Positions 1 to 8,124 of a stretch of DNA of 18,746 nt are shown here, in pieces (position 1 is the stretch's first letter; each line of letters begins with the position of its first letter). The stretch is from Acidothermaceae bacterium (GTDB lineage: Bacteria > Actinomycetota > Actinomycetes > Acidothermales > Acidothermaceae), in contig JAICLV010000033.1 in the NCBI GenBank assembly GCA_025925185.1, positions 1 through 18,746 of the forward strand. Reading direction: 5' to 3'. A model generated the notes under the pieces. It searched no databases, had not been told where the DNA came from, and saw only the letters and a list, made by a program, of their open reading frames with translations. Position numbers and translations under genes: made by a program.

Positions 1-326
1 CGCCGGCGGCCACTCGCGAGGCCATCAAGACAGGTGGTTTCGACGCCGTGGTGTTCACGTCGAGTTCGACCGTGCGCAACCTCGTCGGCATTGCCGGCAA
101 GCCGCACGCCACCACCGTGATCGCCTGCATCGGCCCGCAGACCGCGAAGACCGCCGAGGAGCACGGGCTTCGCGTCGACGTGCTCGCCGACGAGCCGTCG
201 GTGAGCGCGCTGGCCGACTCGCTGGCCGCCTTCGGTCTCGCGCAACGGGTGGCGGCGGAGGCGGCGGGAGAGTGGACCGGCAAGCCGGGACGGCCCAAGT
301 CCAACAGCCGTCGCAAGGCGAAGTGA
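1..326 (+). CDS. hemD: Uroporphyrinogen-III synthase, C-terminal part (5' end outside the window)
   Basis: HemD closes hydroxymethylbilane into uroporphyrinogen III, the branch point to heme, siroheme and cobalamin, in the cytoplasm. The open frame runs from base 3 with no start needed and ends at TGA 324-326; about 107 residues are visible. The segment GFDAVVFTSSSTVRNLV followed by IACIGPQTAKTAEEHGL matches the second half of the HemD fold, where a TSxxxV stretch and an IGxxTAxxAxxxG stretch line the active-site cleft. The last 20 residues are a basic tail (KPGRPKSNSRRKAK). In many actinobacteria HemD is fused behind a uroporphyrin-III methyltransferase domain; whether that holds here cannot be seen. 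hemB follows after 13 bp, which supports the assignment and suggests cotranscription. Confidence 0.88.
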   Translation, partial: PAATREAIKTGGFDAVVFTSSSTVRNLVGIAGKPHATTVIACIGPQTAKTAEEHGLRVDVLADEPSVSALADSLAAFGLAQRVAAEAAGEWTGKPGRPKSNSRRKAK

Positions 327-339
327 GTCGGGAGTCGAC

Positions 340-1335
340 ATGGTGGTCGGGCCCGATCGGCCGCGCAGGTTGCGGCGAACATCAGCGCTGCGACGATTGG
401 TTGCGCAGACGCACGTCGCGTCGTCCGACCTCGTGTTGCCGCTCTTCGTGAAGGAAGGCATCTCCGAGCCCGCGCCGATCGCCTCAATGCCCGGCGTTGT
501 GCAGCACACTCGCGACTCGCTGCGCAAAGCCGCCGCCGAGGCGGTCGCGGAGGGCGTCGGCGGGCTGATTCTCTTTGGCGTTCCCGAGGAGAAGGACGCT
601 GTCGGCTCGGCGGCCGACGATCCCGCCGGGATCGTGCAACTCGCTCTGGCCGACCTCGTCGCGGAGCTGGGCGACTCGACCGTGCTCATCACCGACCTGT
701 GCCTTGACGAGTACACCGATCATGGCCATTGCGGTGTGCTCGCTGAGACCGCCACTGGTCCGGTCGTCGACAACGACGCGACGCTGGAGCGGTACGCGTC
801 GATCGCGGTGGCGCAAGCTCGGGCGGGCGCTCACGTCGTGGCGCCGAGCGGGATGATGGACGGCCAGGTCGGGGCGATCCGGAGTTCTCTTGACGGTGCA
901 GGGTTTTCCGAGGTCGCGATCCTGGCATACTCAGCGAAGTACGCGTCGTCGTTCTATGGTCCGTTCCGCGACGCCGCCGAATGCGCGCCACGTTTTGGCG
1001 ATCGACGCTCGTACCAGCAAGACTTCGCCAACAGCGACGAGGCGATGCGCGAGGTCGCGCTCGACCTCGCCGAGGGCGCCGACATGGTGATGGTGAAGCC
1101 GGCGATGGCGTACCTCGACGTGCTGCGTCGTGTGCGCGACTTCGTTGACGTGCCGGTTGCCGCGTATCAGGTCAGCGGCGAGTACGCCATGGTCGAGGCG
1201 GCTGCGGCGAACGGCTGGCTTGACCGCGAGTCGGTCATCCTCGAGACCGTGACGTCGATTCGACGCGCGGGCGCGGATTTCGTGCTCACGTATTGGGCCA
1301 CCGAACTCGCGCGGCTGCTGCGATCGAAGGCATGA
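340..1335 (+). CDS. hemB: Delta-aminolevulinic acid dehydratase (porphobilinogen synthase)
   Basis: HemB condenses two 5-aminolevulinate molecules to porphobilinogen. The 331-residue protein is the usual length of the family. Two catalytic lysines are visible: Lys200 in AYSAKY and Lys253 in MVKPA. The metal site reads DLCLDEYTDHGHCG (residues 119-132), so two of the three cysteines of the classical zinc site (E. coli CxC...C) are kept (Cys121, Cys131) and the middle one is Asp123. I believe this mixed site is common in actinobacterial HemB; it leaves the catalytic metal open. The ATG at 340 has GGGAG at 330-334 with 5 nt spacing. The stop overlaps the next start by 4 nt (ATGA at 1332). Confidence 0.96.
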   Translation: MVVGPDRPRRLRRTSALRRLVAQTHVASSDLVLPLFVKEGISEPAPIASMPGVVQHTRDSLRKAAAEAVAEGVGGLILFGVPEEKDAVGSAADDPAGIVQLALADLVAELGDSTVLITDLCLDEYTDHGHCGVLAETATGPVVDNDATLERYASIAVAQARAGAHVVAPSGMMDGQVGAIRSSLDGAGFSEVAILAYSAKYASSFYGPFRDAAECAPRFGDRRSYQQDFANSDEAMREVALDLAEGADMVMVKPAMAYLDVLRRVRDFVDVPVAAYQVSGEYAMVEAAAANGWLDRESVILETVTSIRRAGADFVLTYWATELARLLRSKA

Positions 1336-2006
1336 CGCGGCCGCGCGCGGTGCTGCTCGACGCGGGCGGCGTCCTGCTGTTGCCGAACCCGTGGGTGGTC
1401 GCGTCGGTGCTCCGTGCCGCAGGCGGCGAGATCGCGCTCGACGATGTACGGCGCGTCCATTACGAATGCACCGCTTTGATGGACGCTCGGGGCGACTCCG
1501 ACTGGCTGCACTACAACCGGTTGCTGGTTGAGCGAGCCGGCGTGCCCGACCGCAACTTCGACGACGCCGTCGCGGCCGTCGGTGCGCTGTACCTCGCTCC
1601 GGCGGCGACATTGTGGAACGTCGTCCCTGACGGCGTGGCTGATCAGGTCGCGGCATTGCGCGCCACCGGCGTCGCGATCGCGGTCGTGTCGAACGCCGAC
1701 GGCACCGTCGAGTCGTTGTTGCGAAAGAGCGGCCTAGCGTTCGACATCGTCATCGACTCCGCCGTCGTCGGCTACGCGAAGCCGCAGCCAGAGATCTTCG
1801 GTTTCGCGCTCGAGAAACTCGGCGTCGCACCCGCCGACGCCGTGCATGTCGGCGACACCGCCTGGGCTGACGTCGTCGGGGCGCGTGCCGCCGGTGTACG
1901 TCCCTTGCACCTGGACCCGTTCGGCGACTGCCCTTATCCCGAGGGTGACCACGAGCATGTGCGTTCACTTGCCGACGTCGTCAACATCGCGACCCGACTG
2001 TTTTAG
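1332..2006 (+). CDS. HAD-superfamily hydrolase, subfamily IA-like
   Basis: A 224-residue cytoplasmic haloacid dehalogenase-fold protein, probably a small-molecule phosphatase of unknown substrate. Motif I is LLDAGGV (nucleophile Asp10), motif II is VVSNADG (Ser120), motif III is the Lys150 in YAKPQPEIF, and motif IV is VGDTAWADV (Asp175). The residue two after the nucleophile, normally the general acid Asp, is Gly12. The DxGGV/DxGNV form occurs in a YihX-like subset of HAD phosphatases, so activity is not excluded. A helical cap lies between motifs I and II (about residues 20-100). The start at 1332 overlaps the hemB stop by 4 nt, implying translational coupling; an earlier in-frame ATG at 1293 would lie inside hemB and is less likely. 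The link to heme synthesis is positional only. Confidence 0.85.
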   Translation: MTRPRAVLLDAGGVLLLPNPWVVASVLRAAGGEIALDDVRRVHYECTALMDARGDSDWLHYNRLLVERAGVPDRNFDDAVAAVGALYLAPAATLWNVVPDGVADQVAALRATGVAIAVVSNADGTVESLLRKSGLAFDIVIDSAVVGYAKPQPEIFGFALEKLGVAPADAVHVGDTAWADVVGARAAGVRPLHLDPFGDCPYPEGDHEHVRSLADVVNIATRLF

Positions 2007-2039
2007 CGAACCGTCAGGTACGGTGCGCACACTCGTCGT

Positions 2040-3284
2040 ATGAAACGCACCCGGCGTCGTGGGGCCGTGCCTCGTCAATCACGTCGCGCCGGCCGAACGG
2101 CGGTTGGGGTGACCCTCTTGGCGGTTGCGGTGTTCGCCAGCGGGTGCACCTCTGCGGCCGCGCGAAAGGTGGACGCTGCCGCCACGCCTGCCGCCACGCA
2201 ACGACTCGCCGCCACGGCGCCGTCGGCCGCGCGGTCGATCCCGACTTCTCCCGCGTCGTCGGCGACGGTTCCGCCAAGCGCGGCCGCGGCCCCGTCGTGG
2301 CCCCCGCGCGCGCCGGCTGATGAGCTGCCAGAGCTCGCCGCGGGATCCGACCCTGCGGCACTTCCGGCGCCGGTCCTGATCGCCGACCGTGACAACAACC
2401 GGCTCGTCGTCGTCAGCCCGCGAGGTCAGGTGTTGTGGCAGTGGCCGCAATCCGGGGACTTGGCGCCGGGACAGACCTTCCGGGTGCCCGACGACGCGTT
2501 CTTCACCCCCGATGGCAAGCACATCGTTGTGACGCAGGAAGACGACTTCGTCATCACCGAGATCGACATCGCCACCCGGAAGATCGTGTGGCGATACGGA
2601 GTGCCAGGGGTGCACGGATCTGGACCTAATCGGTTGTGGAACCCGGACGACGCGATGATGCTGGCAGACGGCTCCGTGATCGCGGCCGACATCAAGAACT
2701 GCAGGTTGGTGCGGCTGGGCGTCGCCGCCAACTCGCCGTTGTGGACGGCTGGCGCGCCGGGCGCCTGCCGGCACTCGCCGCCCACCCGCTACGGCAGCCC
2801 CAACGGCGTGTTTCCGTTACCGAACGGGCATTACCTGGTCACTGAGATCAACAACGACTGGGTCGACGAGATTGACCTGACGGGTCACGTGTATTGGTCC
2901 GCGCACCCGCCGCAGGTGAGCTACCCCTCTGACACGAGCCAACTGTCGGCCGGCGAGTACGTGACCGCCGACTATTCGAGCGTTGGGCAAGTTGTTGTGT
3001 TCGACGCCGGCGGCCACACGGTCTGGCGGTGGCGGCAGCAATCTGGCGCGGGACGACTCAACCATCCGAGCCTCGCCGAGGGCATGCCGAACGGCGACAT
3101 CATCTTGAACGACGACCGCAATCACCGGGTCATCGTCATCAATCCAAGAGTTAACCGGATTGTTTGGCAGTACGGTCACACCGCCGTGCGAGGGACGGCA
3201 CCGGGCTATCTAAGCAATCCCGACGGTCTGGACTTGGTGCCGCCGCATTCATTCGCCGACCGCGTGATGACAGGGGCGAGTTGA
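2040..3284 (+). CDS. Predicted lipoprotein with PQQ/NHL-like beta-propeller
   Basis: A 414-residue exported protein. Residues 1-20 are strongly basic and 21-35 hydrophobic, ending in VFASGC, which fits a lipoprotein signal peptide with Cys36 as the lipidated residue. Residues 37-105 are an Ala/Pro/Ser-rich linker of the kind that spans the cell wall. From about 108 to 405 there are repeated propeller blades: DRDNNRLVVVSPRGQVLWQW, ADIKNCRLVRL, VDEIDLTGHVYW, GQVVVFDAGGHTVWRW, NDDRNHRVIVINPRVNRIVW. Several end in W followed by a G-rich turn, L and NPD (WRYGVPG...LWNPDD; WQYGHT...LSNPDG). This resembles the PQQ-like/arylsulfotransferase-like propellers of actinobacteria, but I see no diagnostic catalytic residues, so the function (ligand binding, scaffold or enzyme) is unknown. 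There is no clear Shine-Dalgarno. It starts 33 bp after the HAD gene and converges on the kelch gene. Confidence 0.8.
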   Translation: MKRTRRRGAVPRQSRRAGRTAVGVTLLAVAVFASGCTSAAARKVDAAATPAATQRLAATAPSAARSIPTSPASSATVPPSAAAAPSWPPRAPADELPELAAGSDPAALPAPVLIADRDNNRLVVVSPRGQVLWQWPQSGDLAPGQTFRVPDDAFFTPDGKHIVVTQEDDFVITEIDIATRKIVWRYGVPGVHGSGPNRLWNPDDAMMLADGSVIAADIKNCRLVRLGVAANSPLWTAGAPGACRHSPPTRYGSPNGVFPLPNGHYLVTEINNDWVDEIDLTGHVYWSAHPPQVSYPSDTSQLSAGEYVTADYSSVGQVVVFDAGGHTVWRWRQQSGAGRLNHPSLAEGMPNGDIILNDDRNHRVIVINPRVNRIVWQYGHTAVRGTAPGYLSNPDGLDLVPPHSFADRVMTGAS

Positions 3285-3300
3285 TTCGCGCTCCGGCCCT

Positions 3301-4440
3301 TCACCCCGTCCCGGGACGCTCCGGCCTCGAGTCGTCGGGTGGCCCTTCGGCATTCGCGTTAGGTGACACCGCTTGCATCTTCAGAGCGACAATGGCCGTC
3401 GTCGCGGCGACCGTCCTTTGCTCGGTGAGCGCGTTTCCACCTATGACGTAAACGGTGTCGCGGACCGCGACACATGCCATGTCAGAGACGGACTCGGGCA
3501 GAGAGCCGACCACGCTTACAGCGACTGTCGACGGATCAAACTTGTACACGGTGTTTTGCGGACTGTGACCGTCTGTGCCGCCTATCACCAACACTTGGTC
3601 GCCGAGCGTGGCGACCGTCTCGTGCGCGAGCGGGTGCGGAAACTTGGCCACCACGCTGCTCTTGCCGGTCGCGGCGTCAACCCGTTGGATGTCGGATGTT
3701 GCGACGCCGTGGTGCTCTCCACCGAACACCCAGATCGAGCCGTCCGCGGCATACGCCGCGCCGTAACGAATCGTCTCGACCAGTTGACCGACCTGGGTGA
3801 AGTTGACGCCGTCCGTGGTGGCGAGCACGCCCGGCACTTCATGCGCCCCGTCGTATCCGCCAACGACGTAGAGAGTCTTGCCGCTGACCGCCACGGAGTC
3901 GTCGGATCGCGCTTGGGGAAGTTGTCCCACGCGAACGGCCGTGCCGTTCGCTTGAACCTGCTGCACCGCGTTGGTTGTTGTCGCCGCGCCACCGCCCGCG
4001 ACGATCGCGGCGCCGTTGATCACGCCGGCGGCGGCGTCGTGAACCGGCGCCGCGAGCTTGCCAGCAGTCGTGACGCCGCCGGTTGACGGGTCGAAGATCT
4101 CAATGCCGGCGGAGGTTTGCCCGCTCGCCGTGAGGCCTCCGATGATCTGCACCTTGTCATCGAGATCGACCGCGACGACGCGCGACAGCGGCTGCGGAAG
4201 GCGCGCCCCAACCGTCGTGGCGGTCAGCGCACGGGCGGGACCGGATGCTGGTGGCGAGGTGGGCGATCCGGCGTCGGAGGTAGTCGCAACGCTCGGCGTC
4301 GCAGACCCGCTGGGTTGCGACTGCGTCGCCACGTGGTGGCGACCCGACGTGCACGCGCTTAGCACCATCACCGCGACGACGACAGTGGTCGCCGGCACCA
4401 CACGTCGCGGCCGAAACGGCCCGAGTAACTGAGGTCGCAT
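3301..4440 (-). CDS. Predicted lipoprotein with kelch-type beta-propeller
   Basis: A 379-residue exported protein. The N-terminus has arginines followed by a hydrophobic run ending VMVLSAC, a good lipobox with Cys30. A Ser/Thr/Pro-rich linker covers about 31-75. About six kelch-like blades follow, each with a double glycine after a hydrophobic strand: KVQIIGGLTASG, AAIVAGGGAAT, TLYVVGGYDGAH, SIWVFGGEHHG, QVLVIGGTDGH, TVYVIGGNA, which suggests a complete six-bladed propeller. The C-terminal 20 residues are Pro-rich. Kelch propellers bind ligands or carbohydrates, and some (galactose-oxidase-like) are enzymes; I cannot see copper ligands here, so a function is not assigned. The gene converges with the other propeller lipoprotein (16 bp between stops) and diverges from the ferredoxin gene. 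A 12-bp palindrome (3307-3318, CGTCCCGGGACG) lies in its 3' end. Confidence 0.8.
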   Translation of the reverse strand: MRPQLLGPFRPRRVVPATTVVVAVMVLSACTSGRHHVATQSQPSGSATPSVATTSDAGSPTSPPASGPARALTATTVGARLPQPLSRVVAVDLDDKVQIIGGLTASGQTSAGIEIFDPSTGGVTTAGKLAAPVHDAAAGVINGAAIVAGGGAATTTNAVQQVQANGTAVRVGQLPQARSDDSVAVSGKTLYVVGGYDGAHEVPGVLATTDGVNFTQVGQLVETIRYGAAYAADGSIWVFGGEHHGVATSDIQRVDAATGKSSVVAKFPHPLAHETVATLGDQVLVIGGTDGHSPQNTVYKFDPSTVAVSVVGSLPESVSDMACVAVRDTVYVIGGNALTEQRTVAATTAIVALKMQAVSPNANAEGPPDDSRPERPGTG

Positions 4441-4716
4441 TCCGCCACTCTGGGGAGCCGAACTGAGATTTCTGTGAAGATTCTGCTGGTTCAGCCCCTC
4501 GTAAGGTCCGGCGGGGATCGTCGAAGCGGGTCGACACCCAACTGCCAGTTGGCCGAGTGAGTTCTCACGGTTCGTTCAGCTCGTTCAGCGGCGGCCATGA
4601 GAGCCGTCGCTTCTGCACCATCGGGGCCGCTGCTCACGAACCACGGACGAGGCCGTGCTGCCCACGCCTCGACGCAGCGTCCATGGCTTGCCGCGCACCG
4701 GCAGTTGAGGAGAGTC
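4441..4716. other. Divergent intergenic region between the kelch gene and the ferredoxin gene
   Basis: This 276-bp stretch holds no ORF with convincing protein features. It must contain the promoters for the two divergent transcripts, but I see no clear -35/-10 pair on either strand; TTCACA on the minus strand at about 4474-4479 is the nearest -35-like match. A tandem TCGTTCAGC occurs twice in direct succession at about 4571-4588. The region reads open in the ferredoxin frame from 4597, but the Shine-Dalgarno sequence at 4707-4714 argues that translation begins at 4717. Confidence 0.4.
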
Positions 4717-4956
4717 GTGACCACGAAATCAGCCGCAAGCAGATCATCATCGCGGCAAACCGGCCCCGCACTTGCCGTCGACTGGACGGCGTGCGATGGT
4801 CGGGGACTGTGCGCCGAACTGCTACCGGAGCTCATCAAGCACGATGACTGGGGTTTTCCGTTGATCTCGGATGACGCGGTGCCCGTGCAGCTCCTCGACT
4901 TCGCCGGGCGGGCCGTCGACGTGTGCCCGACGATGGCGCTCATACTCGGGCGCTGA
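4717..4956 (+). CDS. Small ferredoxin, single-cluster (probably 3Fe-4S) type
   Basis: A 79-residue soluble electron carrier. The cysteine pattern is Cys26-x5-Cys32 (CDGRGLC) with a distant Cys70-Pro71; the middle cysteine of a CxxCxxC 4Fe-4S motif is absent, which fits 3Fe-4S ferredoxins. The segment CDGRGLCAELLPELI...DDWGFPLI is typical of a family of small actinobacterial ferredoxins. The GTG at 4717 is chosen because GAGGAGAG lies at 4707-4714 with good spacing; an upstream in-frame ATG (4597) would add 40 low-complexity residues. The stop TGA at 4954-4956 shares one base with the next ATG, so the two genes are probably translationally coupled. No redox partner is encoded nearby, which makes its job unclear. 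Confidence 0.85.
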   Translation: MTTKSAASRSSSRQTGPALAVDWTACDGRGLCAELLPELIKHDDWGFPLISDDAVPVQLLDFAGRAVDVCPTMALILGR

Positions 4957-6011
4957 TGCGGCGAATAGGGCCTGCTCGACGCCTGCCAGTCGCGGTGGCG
5001 ATGTTCGCCGCCGTCGGCCTGCTGTCGGCGTCGTGTTCGTCGCACTCGACCAAGAATTCGCCGCCCCCGTCGTTCGGCTCGGCGCCGTCGTCAACGGCGG
5101 TCCCGACCGCCGTGCAGTCGGTGGCCGCACCGTCGGAAGCGTCGGCGACCGCACCGTCGCAAGCGTCGGCGGCCGCATCGTCGACGGCGGCGCAACTCGG
5201 TGCCGCGACGCCGTGCGGCATCGCGTCGTTCGGCGTGCAGGTCGTGCACGTCGTCTGGATCTGGATGGAGAACAAGCCGCTCTCGGCGGTGATGGGCAGC
5301 TCAAGTGCTCCATACGAAAACGCGTTGGCGCGGCAGTGTGGGGGCGCGGCCAACTACCACGGCATCACGCATCCGTCACTGCCGAATTACTTGGCGGCCA
5401 CCGGCGGTTCGACGTTCGGAGTCACCGACGACGGCGGCCCGTCGACGCATCGCATCGCCAGTGCCTCGATTTTCAGCCAGCTCGACAACGCAGGAAAAAG
5501 CTGGCACGGCTACATGGAGTCGATGCCGCAGAACTGCGCGACGTCGGCCAGCCGTCCGTACGCGGTTAAGCACAATCCAGCCGCGTATTACACGACGCTG
5601 CGGGCCTCATGCGCGCGCAACGACGTTCCGCTCGAAGGCAACCTGCAGCACGACATCGACACAGGTGCGCTCCCGTCGTTCTCGTTCATCACGCCGAATC
5701 TCTGCAACGACACGCACGACTGTCCGGTGAGTACCGGCGACCATTGGCTGTCCGAGTGGATACCGAGAATTCTGGATGGTTCGAACTATCGCTCAGGCGA
5801 CACTGTGGTGGTGCTCACCTGGGACGAGGGAACCGGCTCGAACAACCAAATCCCGACCGTTGTGGTCGCTCCGAAGGTGAAACCGGGGATGCAAGTGACC
5901 AGCCGGCTCGACCACTACGGGCTGTTGCGGGGCACCGAAGAGTTGCTTGGGTTGCCACCGCTCGGCAAAGCCGCTACCGCGACCTCATTCGCCACCGCTT
6001 TTGGGCTGTGA
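4956..6011 (+). CDS. Secreted phosphoesterase (phospholipase C / acid phosphatase family, PF04185-like)
   Basis: A 351-residue exported metal-dependent phosphoesterase. The signal sequence (residues 1-26) ends in LLSASC, a marginal lipobox with Cys27. Residues 35-85 are a Ser/Ala/Pro-rich linker with near-repeats ([16 protein letters not shown]). The catalytic domain covers about 95-351: WMEN (Glu105, Asn106) near its start, THPSLPNYL (His139, Asn144), [11 protein letters not shown] (Asn248, Asp252, His254, Asp255), GDHWLSEW (Asp262), TWDEGTGS (Asp290, Glu291) and [17 protein letters not shown] (His320). These are the metal-ligand and active-site blocks of the family, so it is probably active. 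Substrate (phosphate monoester or phospholipid) cannot be told from sequence. The ATG at 4956 overlaps the ferredoxin stop (TGATG). An earlier ATG at 4923 would lie inside the ferredoxin gene and spoil the signal peptide. Confidence 0.87.
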   Translation: MRRIGPARRLPVAVAMFAAVGLLSASCSSHSTKNSPPPSFGSAPSSTAVPTAVQSVAAPSEASATAPSQASAAASSTAAQLGAATPCGIASFGVQVVHVVWIWMENKPLSAVMGSSSAPYENALARQCGGAANYHGITHPSLPNYLAATGGSTFGVTDDGGPSTHRIASASIFSQLDNAGKSWHGYMESMPQNCATSASRPYAVKHNPAAYYTTLRASCARNDVPLEGNLQHDIDTGALPSFSFITPNLCNDTHDCPVSTGDHWLSEWIPRILDGSNYRSGDTVVVLTWDEGTGSNNQIPTVVVAPKVKPGMQVTSRLDHYGLLRGTEELLGLPPLGKAATATSFATAFGL

Positions 6012-6033
6012 GCGGCGGACCACGCGAGGCTGC

Positions 6034-6039
6034 GAGAAT
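6034..6039 (+). promoter_or_regulatory. Possible -10 box for leaderless hemL mRNA
   Basis: GAGAAT fits the xAxxxT core of an actinobacterial -10 box and lies 6 nt before the hemL ATG, where a transcript could begin at or next to the start codon. There is no Shine-Dalgarno sequence before hemL, which agrees with a leaderless message. No -35 is evident. This is inference from position. Confidence 0.3.
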
Positions 6040-6045
6040 CGGCGT

Positions 6046-7368
6046 ATGACCGCAACGCCGACGTCGTCCGAGGCGCTCTTTGAACGCGCGCAGCGCGTCA
6101 CACCTGGCGGGGTGAACTCGCCGGTGCGCGCGTTTCACGGTGTCGGCGGCGTGCCGCGGTTCATGGCGAGCGGCCACGGGCCGTACCTGGTCGACGTCGA
6201 CGGCAACGAGTACGTCGACCTGGTCTGCTCGTGGGGTCCGCTGGTGCTGGGCCACGCGCATCCCGCGGTGATCGACGCGGTGACCGCGGCGGCCGCGCGA
6301 GGCACCAGTTTCGGCACGCCGACGGTTGGCGAGGTCGAGCTGGCTGAGGAGATCGTCCGCCGGGTCGCCCCGGTCGAGCAGGTGCGGCTGGTCAACTCCG
6401 GCACCGAGGCGACGATGAGCGCGGTGCGCCTGGCGCGCGGGTTCACCGGGCGCAGCAAGGTCGTGAAGTTCGCCGGCTGCTACCACGGGCATGTTGACGC
6501 GTTGTTGGCCAGCGCCGGCAGCGGGGTCGCCACGCTCGCGTTGCCCGACACACCAGGCGTCACGGGCGCGCAGGCCCAAGACACGATCGTGCTGCCCTAC
6601 AACGACGTCGACGCGGTCGAAGCCGCTTTTTCCAACTATGGCGGCGAAATCGCCGCGGTCATAACCGAGGCCGCCGCCGCCAACATGGGCGTGGTTCCGC
6701 CGCGCGACGGGTTCAACGCGCGGCTTCGCGAGATCGCTCACAACCACGGCGCGTTGCTGATCCTCGACGAGGTGATGACCGGGTTTCGCGTCAGCGCAAG
6801 CGGTTGGCACGGACTCGAAGGTGTCGACGCCGATCTGTTCACCTTCGGCAAGGTGATGGGCGGCGGCTTGCCCGCCGCCGCCTTCGGCGGTCGCGCCGAC
6901 GTTATGCAGAGGCTGGCCCCGGCGGGGCCGGTTTACCAAGCCGGCACGCTGTCGGGCAACCCGCTCGCCACCGCCGCCGGCCTCGCCACGTTGCGACAGT
7001 GCGACGCCGACGTCTACACGCACGTCGATGAAACGGCCGCCGCTGTTGGAAAGATGGTCAGCTCCGCGTTGGACGACGCGGGTGTCGAGCATCGGTTGCA
7101 AACCGCCGGCAGTCTCTTCTCGTTCTTCTTCACCGCCGACGACGTGCGCGACTACGACGCCGCGCGTGCCCAAGAGACGTGGCGATACCCGCCGTTTTTC
7201 CATGCCCTGCTGGAAAGCGGTGTGTACGCGCCGCCGTCCGTGTTTGAGGCCTGGTTCGTGTCGGCGGCGCACGACGACGCCGCGCTTGAGCGAATCCAGG
7301 CCGCGCTGCCGAAGGCGGCGACTGCCGCCGCCCGCGCCGCAGCACCCGATCAGGAGGGTTCCCGGTGA
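6046..7368 (+). CDS. hemL: Glutamate-1-semialdehyde 2,1-aminomutase
   Basis: HemL is a PLP enzyme that turns glutamate-1-semialdehyde into 5-aminolevulinate, the first committed tetrapyrrole precursor in the C5 pathway, and so feeds HemB upstream. The protein has 440 residues, normal for the family. Visible signatures: [13 protein letters not shown] near the N-terminus, [17 protein letters not shown] (phosphate-binding, residues 116-131), [19 protein letters not shown] (Asp241, contacts the PLP pyridine nitrogen) and [14 protein letters not shown] with the Schiff-base Lys269. The start at ATG 6046 gives the standard N-terminus; longer in-frame readings would overlap the phosphoesterase gene. 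The stop overlaps the next GTG start by 4 nt. Confidence 0.97.
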   Translation: MTATPTSSEALFERAQRVTPGGVNSPVRAFHGVGGVPRFMASGHGPYLVDVDGNEYVDLVCSWGPLVLGHAHPAVIDAVTAAAARGTSFGTPTVGEVELAEEIVRRVAPVEQVRLVNSGTEATMSAVRLARGFTGRSKVVKFAGCYHGHVDALLASAGSGVATLALPDTPGVTGAQAQDTIVLPYNDVDAVEAAFSNYGGEIAAVITEAAAANMGVVPPRDGFNARLREIAHNHGALLILDEVMTGFRVSASGWHGLEGVDADLFTFGKVMGGGLPAAAFGGRADVMQRLAPAGPVYQAGTLSGNPLATAAGLATLRQCDADVYTHVDETAAAVGKMVSSALDDAGVEHRLQTAGSLFSFFFTADDVRDYDAARAQETWRYPPFFHALLESGVYAPPSVFEAWFVSAAHDDAALERIQAALPKAATAAARAAAPDQEGSR

Positions 7369-8000
7369 GCGCGCGCACCGTCGTCCATCTGCTACGACAC
7401 GGCGAGGTCGACAACCCCACCGGCATCTTGTACGGACGGCTGCCGGGCTACCACCTGTCCGAGGCCGGTGTCTTGATGGCAAAGCGCGCCGCGGCCTGGC
7501 TCGCCGACCGCGACGTCGTCGCCCTGGTGTCGTCGCCACTCGAGCGGGCGGTCGAAACGGCGACGCCGATCGCCGAGCAGTTCGAACTGGCGATTCGCGA
7601 GGACGCGCGGCTGATCGAAGCCGCTAACCACTTCGAGGGCCGCACCTTCGGTGTCGGTGACGGCGCGCTGAAGCATCCGGGCAACTGGGTGCACATCCGC
7701 AATCCGTTCCGGCCCTCGTGGGGAGAGCCCTACGAGCAGATCGCCGCGCGCATGCTCGCCGCCGTTGCCAACGCCCGCGAGTCTGCAGTGGGGCACGAGG
7801 CGGTGTGCGTGAGCCATCAGCTGCCGATCTGGACCGCGCGCCGCAAGATCGAGCGAAAGCGGCTCTGGCACGATCCGCGTCGCAGGCAGTGCGCGCTCGG
7901 TAGCGTCACCAGCCTGGTCTTCGACGGTGACGCCGTCGTCGAGGTCCGCTATCACGAGCCCTCCGGCGCGGCCGGAGCCGGCGAGGTCGGCGGAGCCTGA
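7365..8000 (+). CDS. Histidine phosphatase family protein (phosphoglycerate-mutase-like)
   Basis: A 211-residue cytoplasmic protein of the histidine phosphatase superfamily. The catalytic LLRHGE motif has phospho-acceptor His12 and Arg11; [11 protein letters not shown] (residues 56-66) carries the second conserved Arg; Glu85 in [10 protein letters not shown] is the likely proton donor, and VSHQLP has the second active-site His151. The C-terminal part ([23 protein letters not shown]) is typical of actinobacterial members. The GTG at 7365 overlaps hemL's stop (GTGA) and has AGGAGGG at 7352-7358. The order hemL - histidine phosphatase - TlpA - CcdA also occurs, as I recall, in M. tuberculosis (Rv0524-Rv0527), so the placement is conserved, but the substrate is unknown. 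Confidence 0.88.
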   Translation: MSARTVVHLLRHGEVDNPTGILYGRLPGYHLSEAGVLMAKRAAAWLADRDVVALVSSPLERAVETATPIAEQFELAIREDARLIEAANHFEGRTFGVGDGALKHPGNWVHIRNPFRPSWGEPYEQIAARMLAAVANARESAVGHEAVCVSHQLPIWTARRKIERKRLWHDPRRRQCALGSVTSLVFDGDAVVEVRYHEPSGAAGAGEVGGA

Positions 8001-8124
8001 GAATAGTCTTGGACGACGCTGGGAGCGATCGGCGACGCGCGGCGTTCGCGGCTATCCCGCCTCGGCTCGACACCCGCGGGCCAGGCAGAATGGGCCGCGC
8101 ACTCTGATGATGGGAAGTCGCCTC

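Noticed and set aside
3307..3318. CGTCCCGGGACG palindrome as a terminator between the convergent propeller genes
   Set aside because: Only a 6-bp arm with no loop, and it lies inside the kelch coding sequence; too weak to call.
5974..7539. 521-codon open frame on the minus strand
   Set aside because: It lies antisense to hemL and is Arg/His/Gly-rich low-information sequence, a typical high-GC mirror frame.
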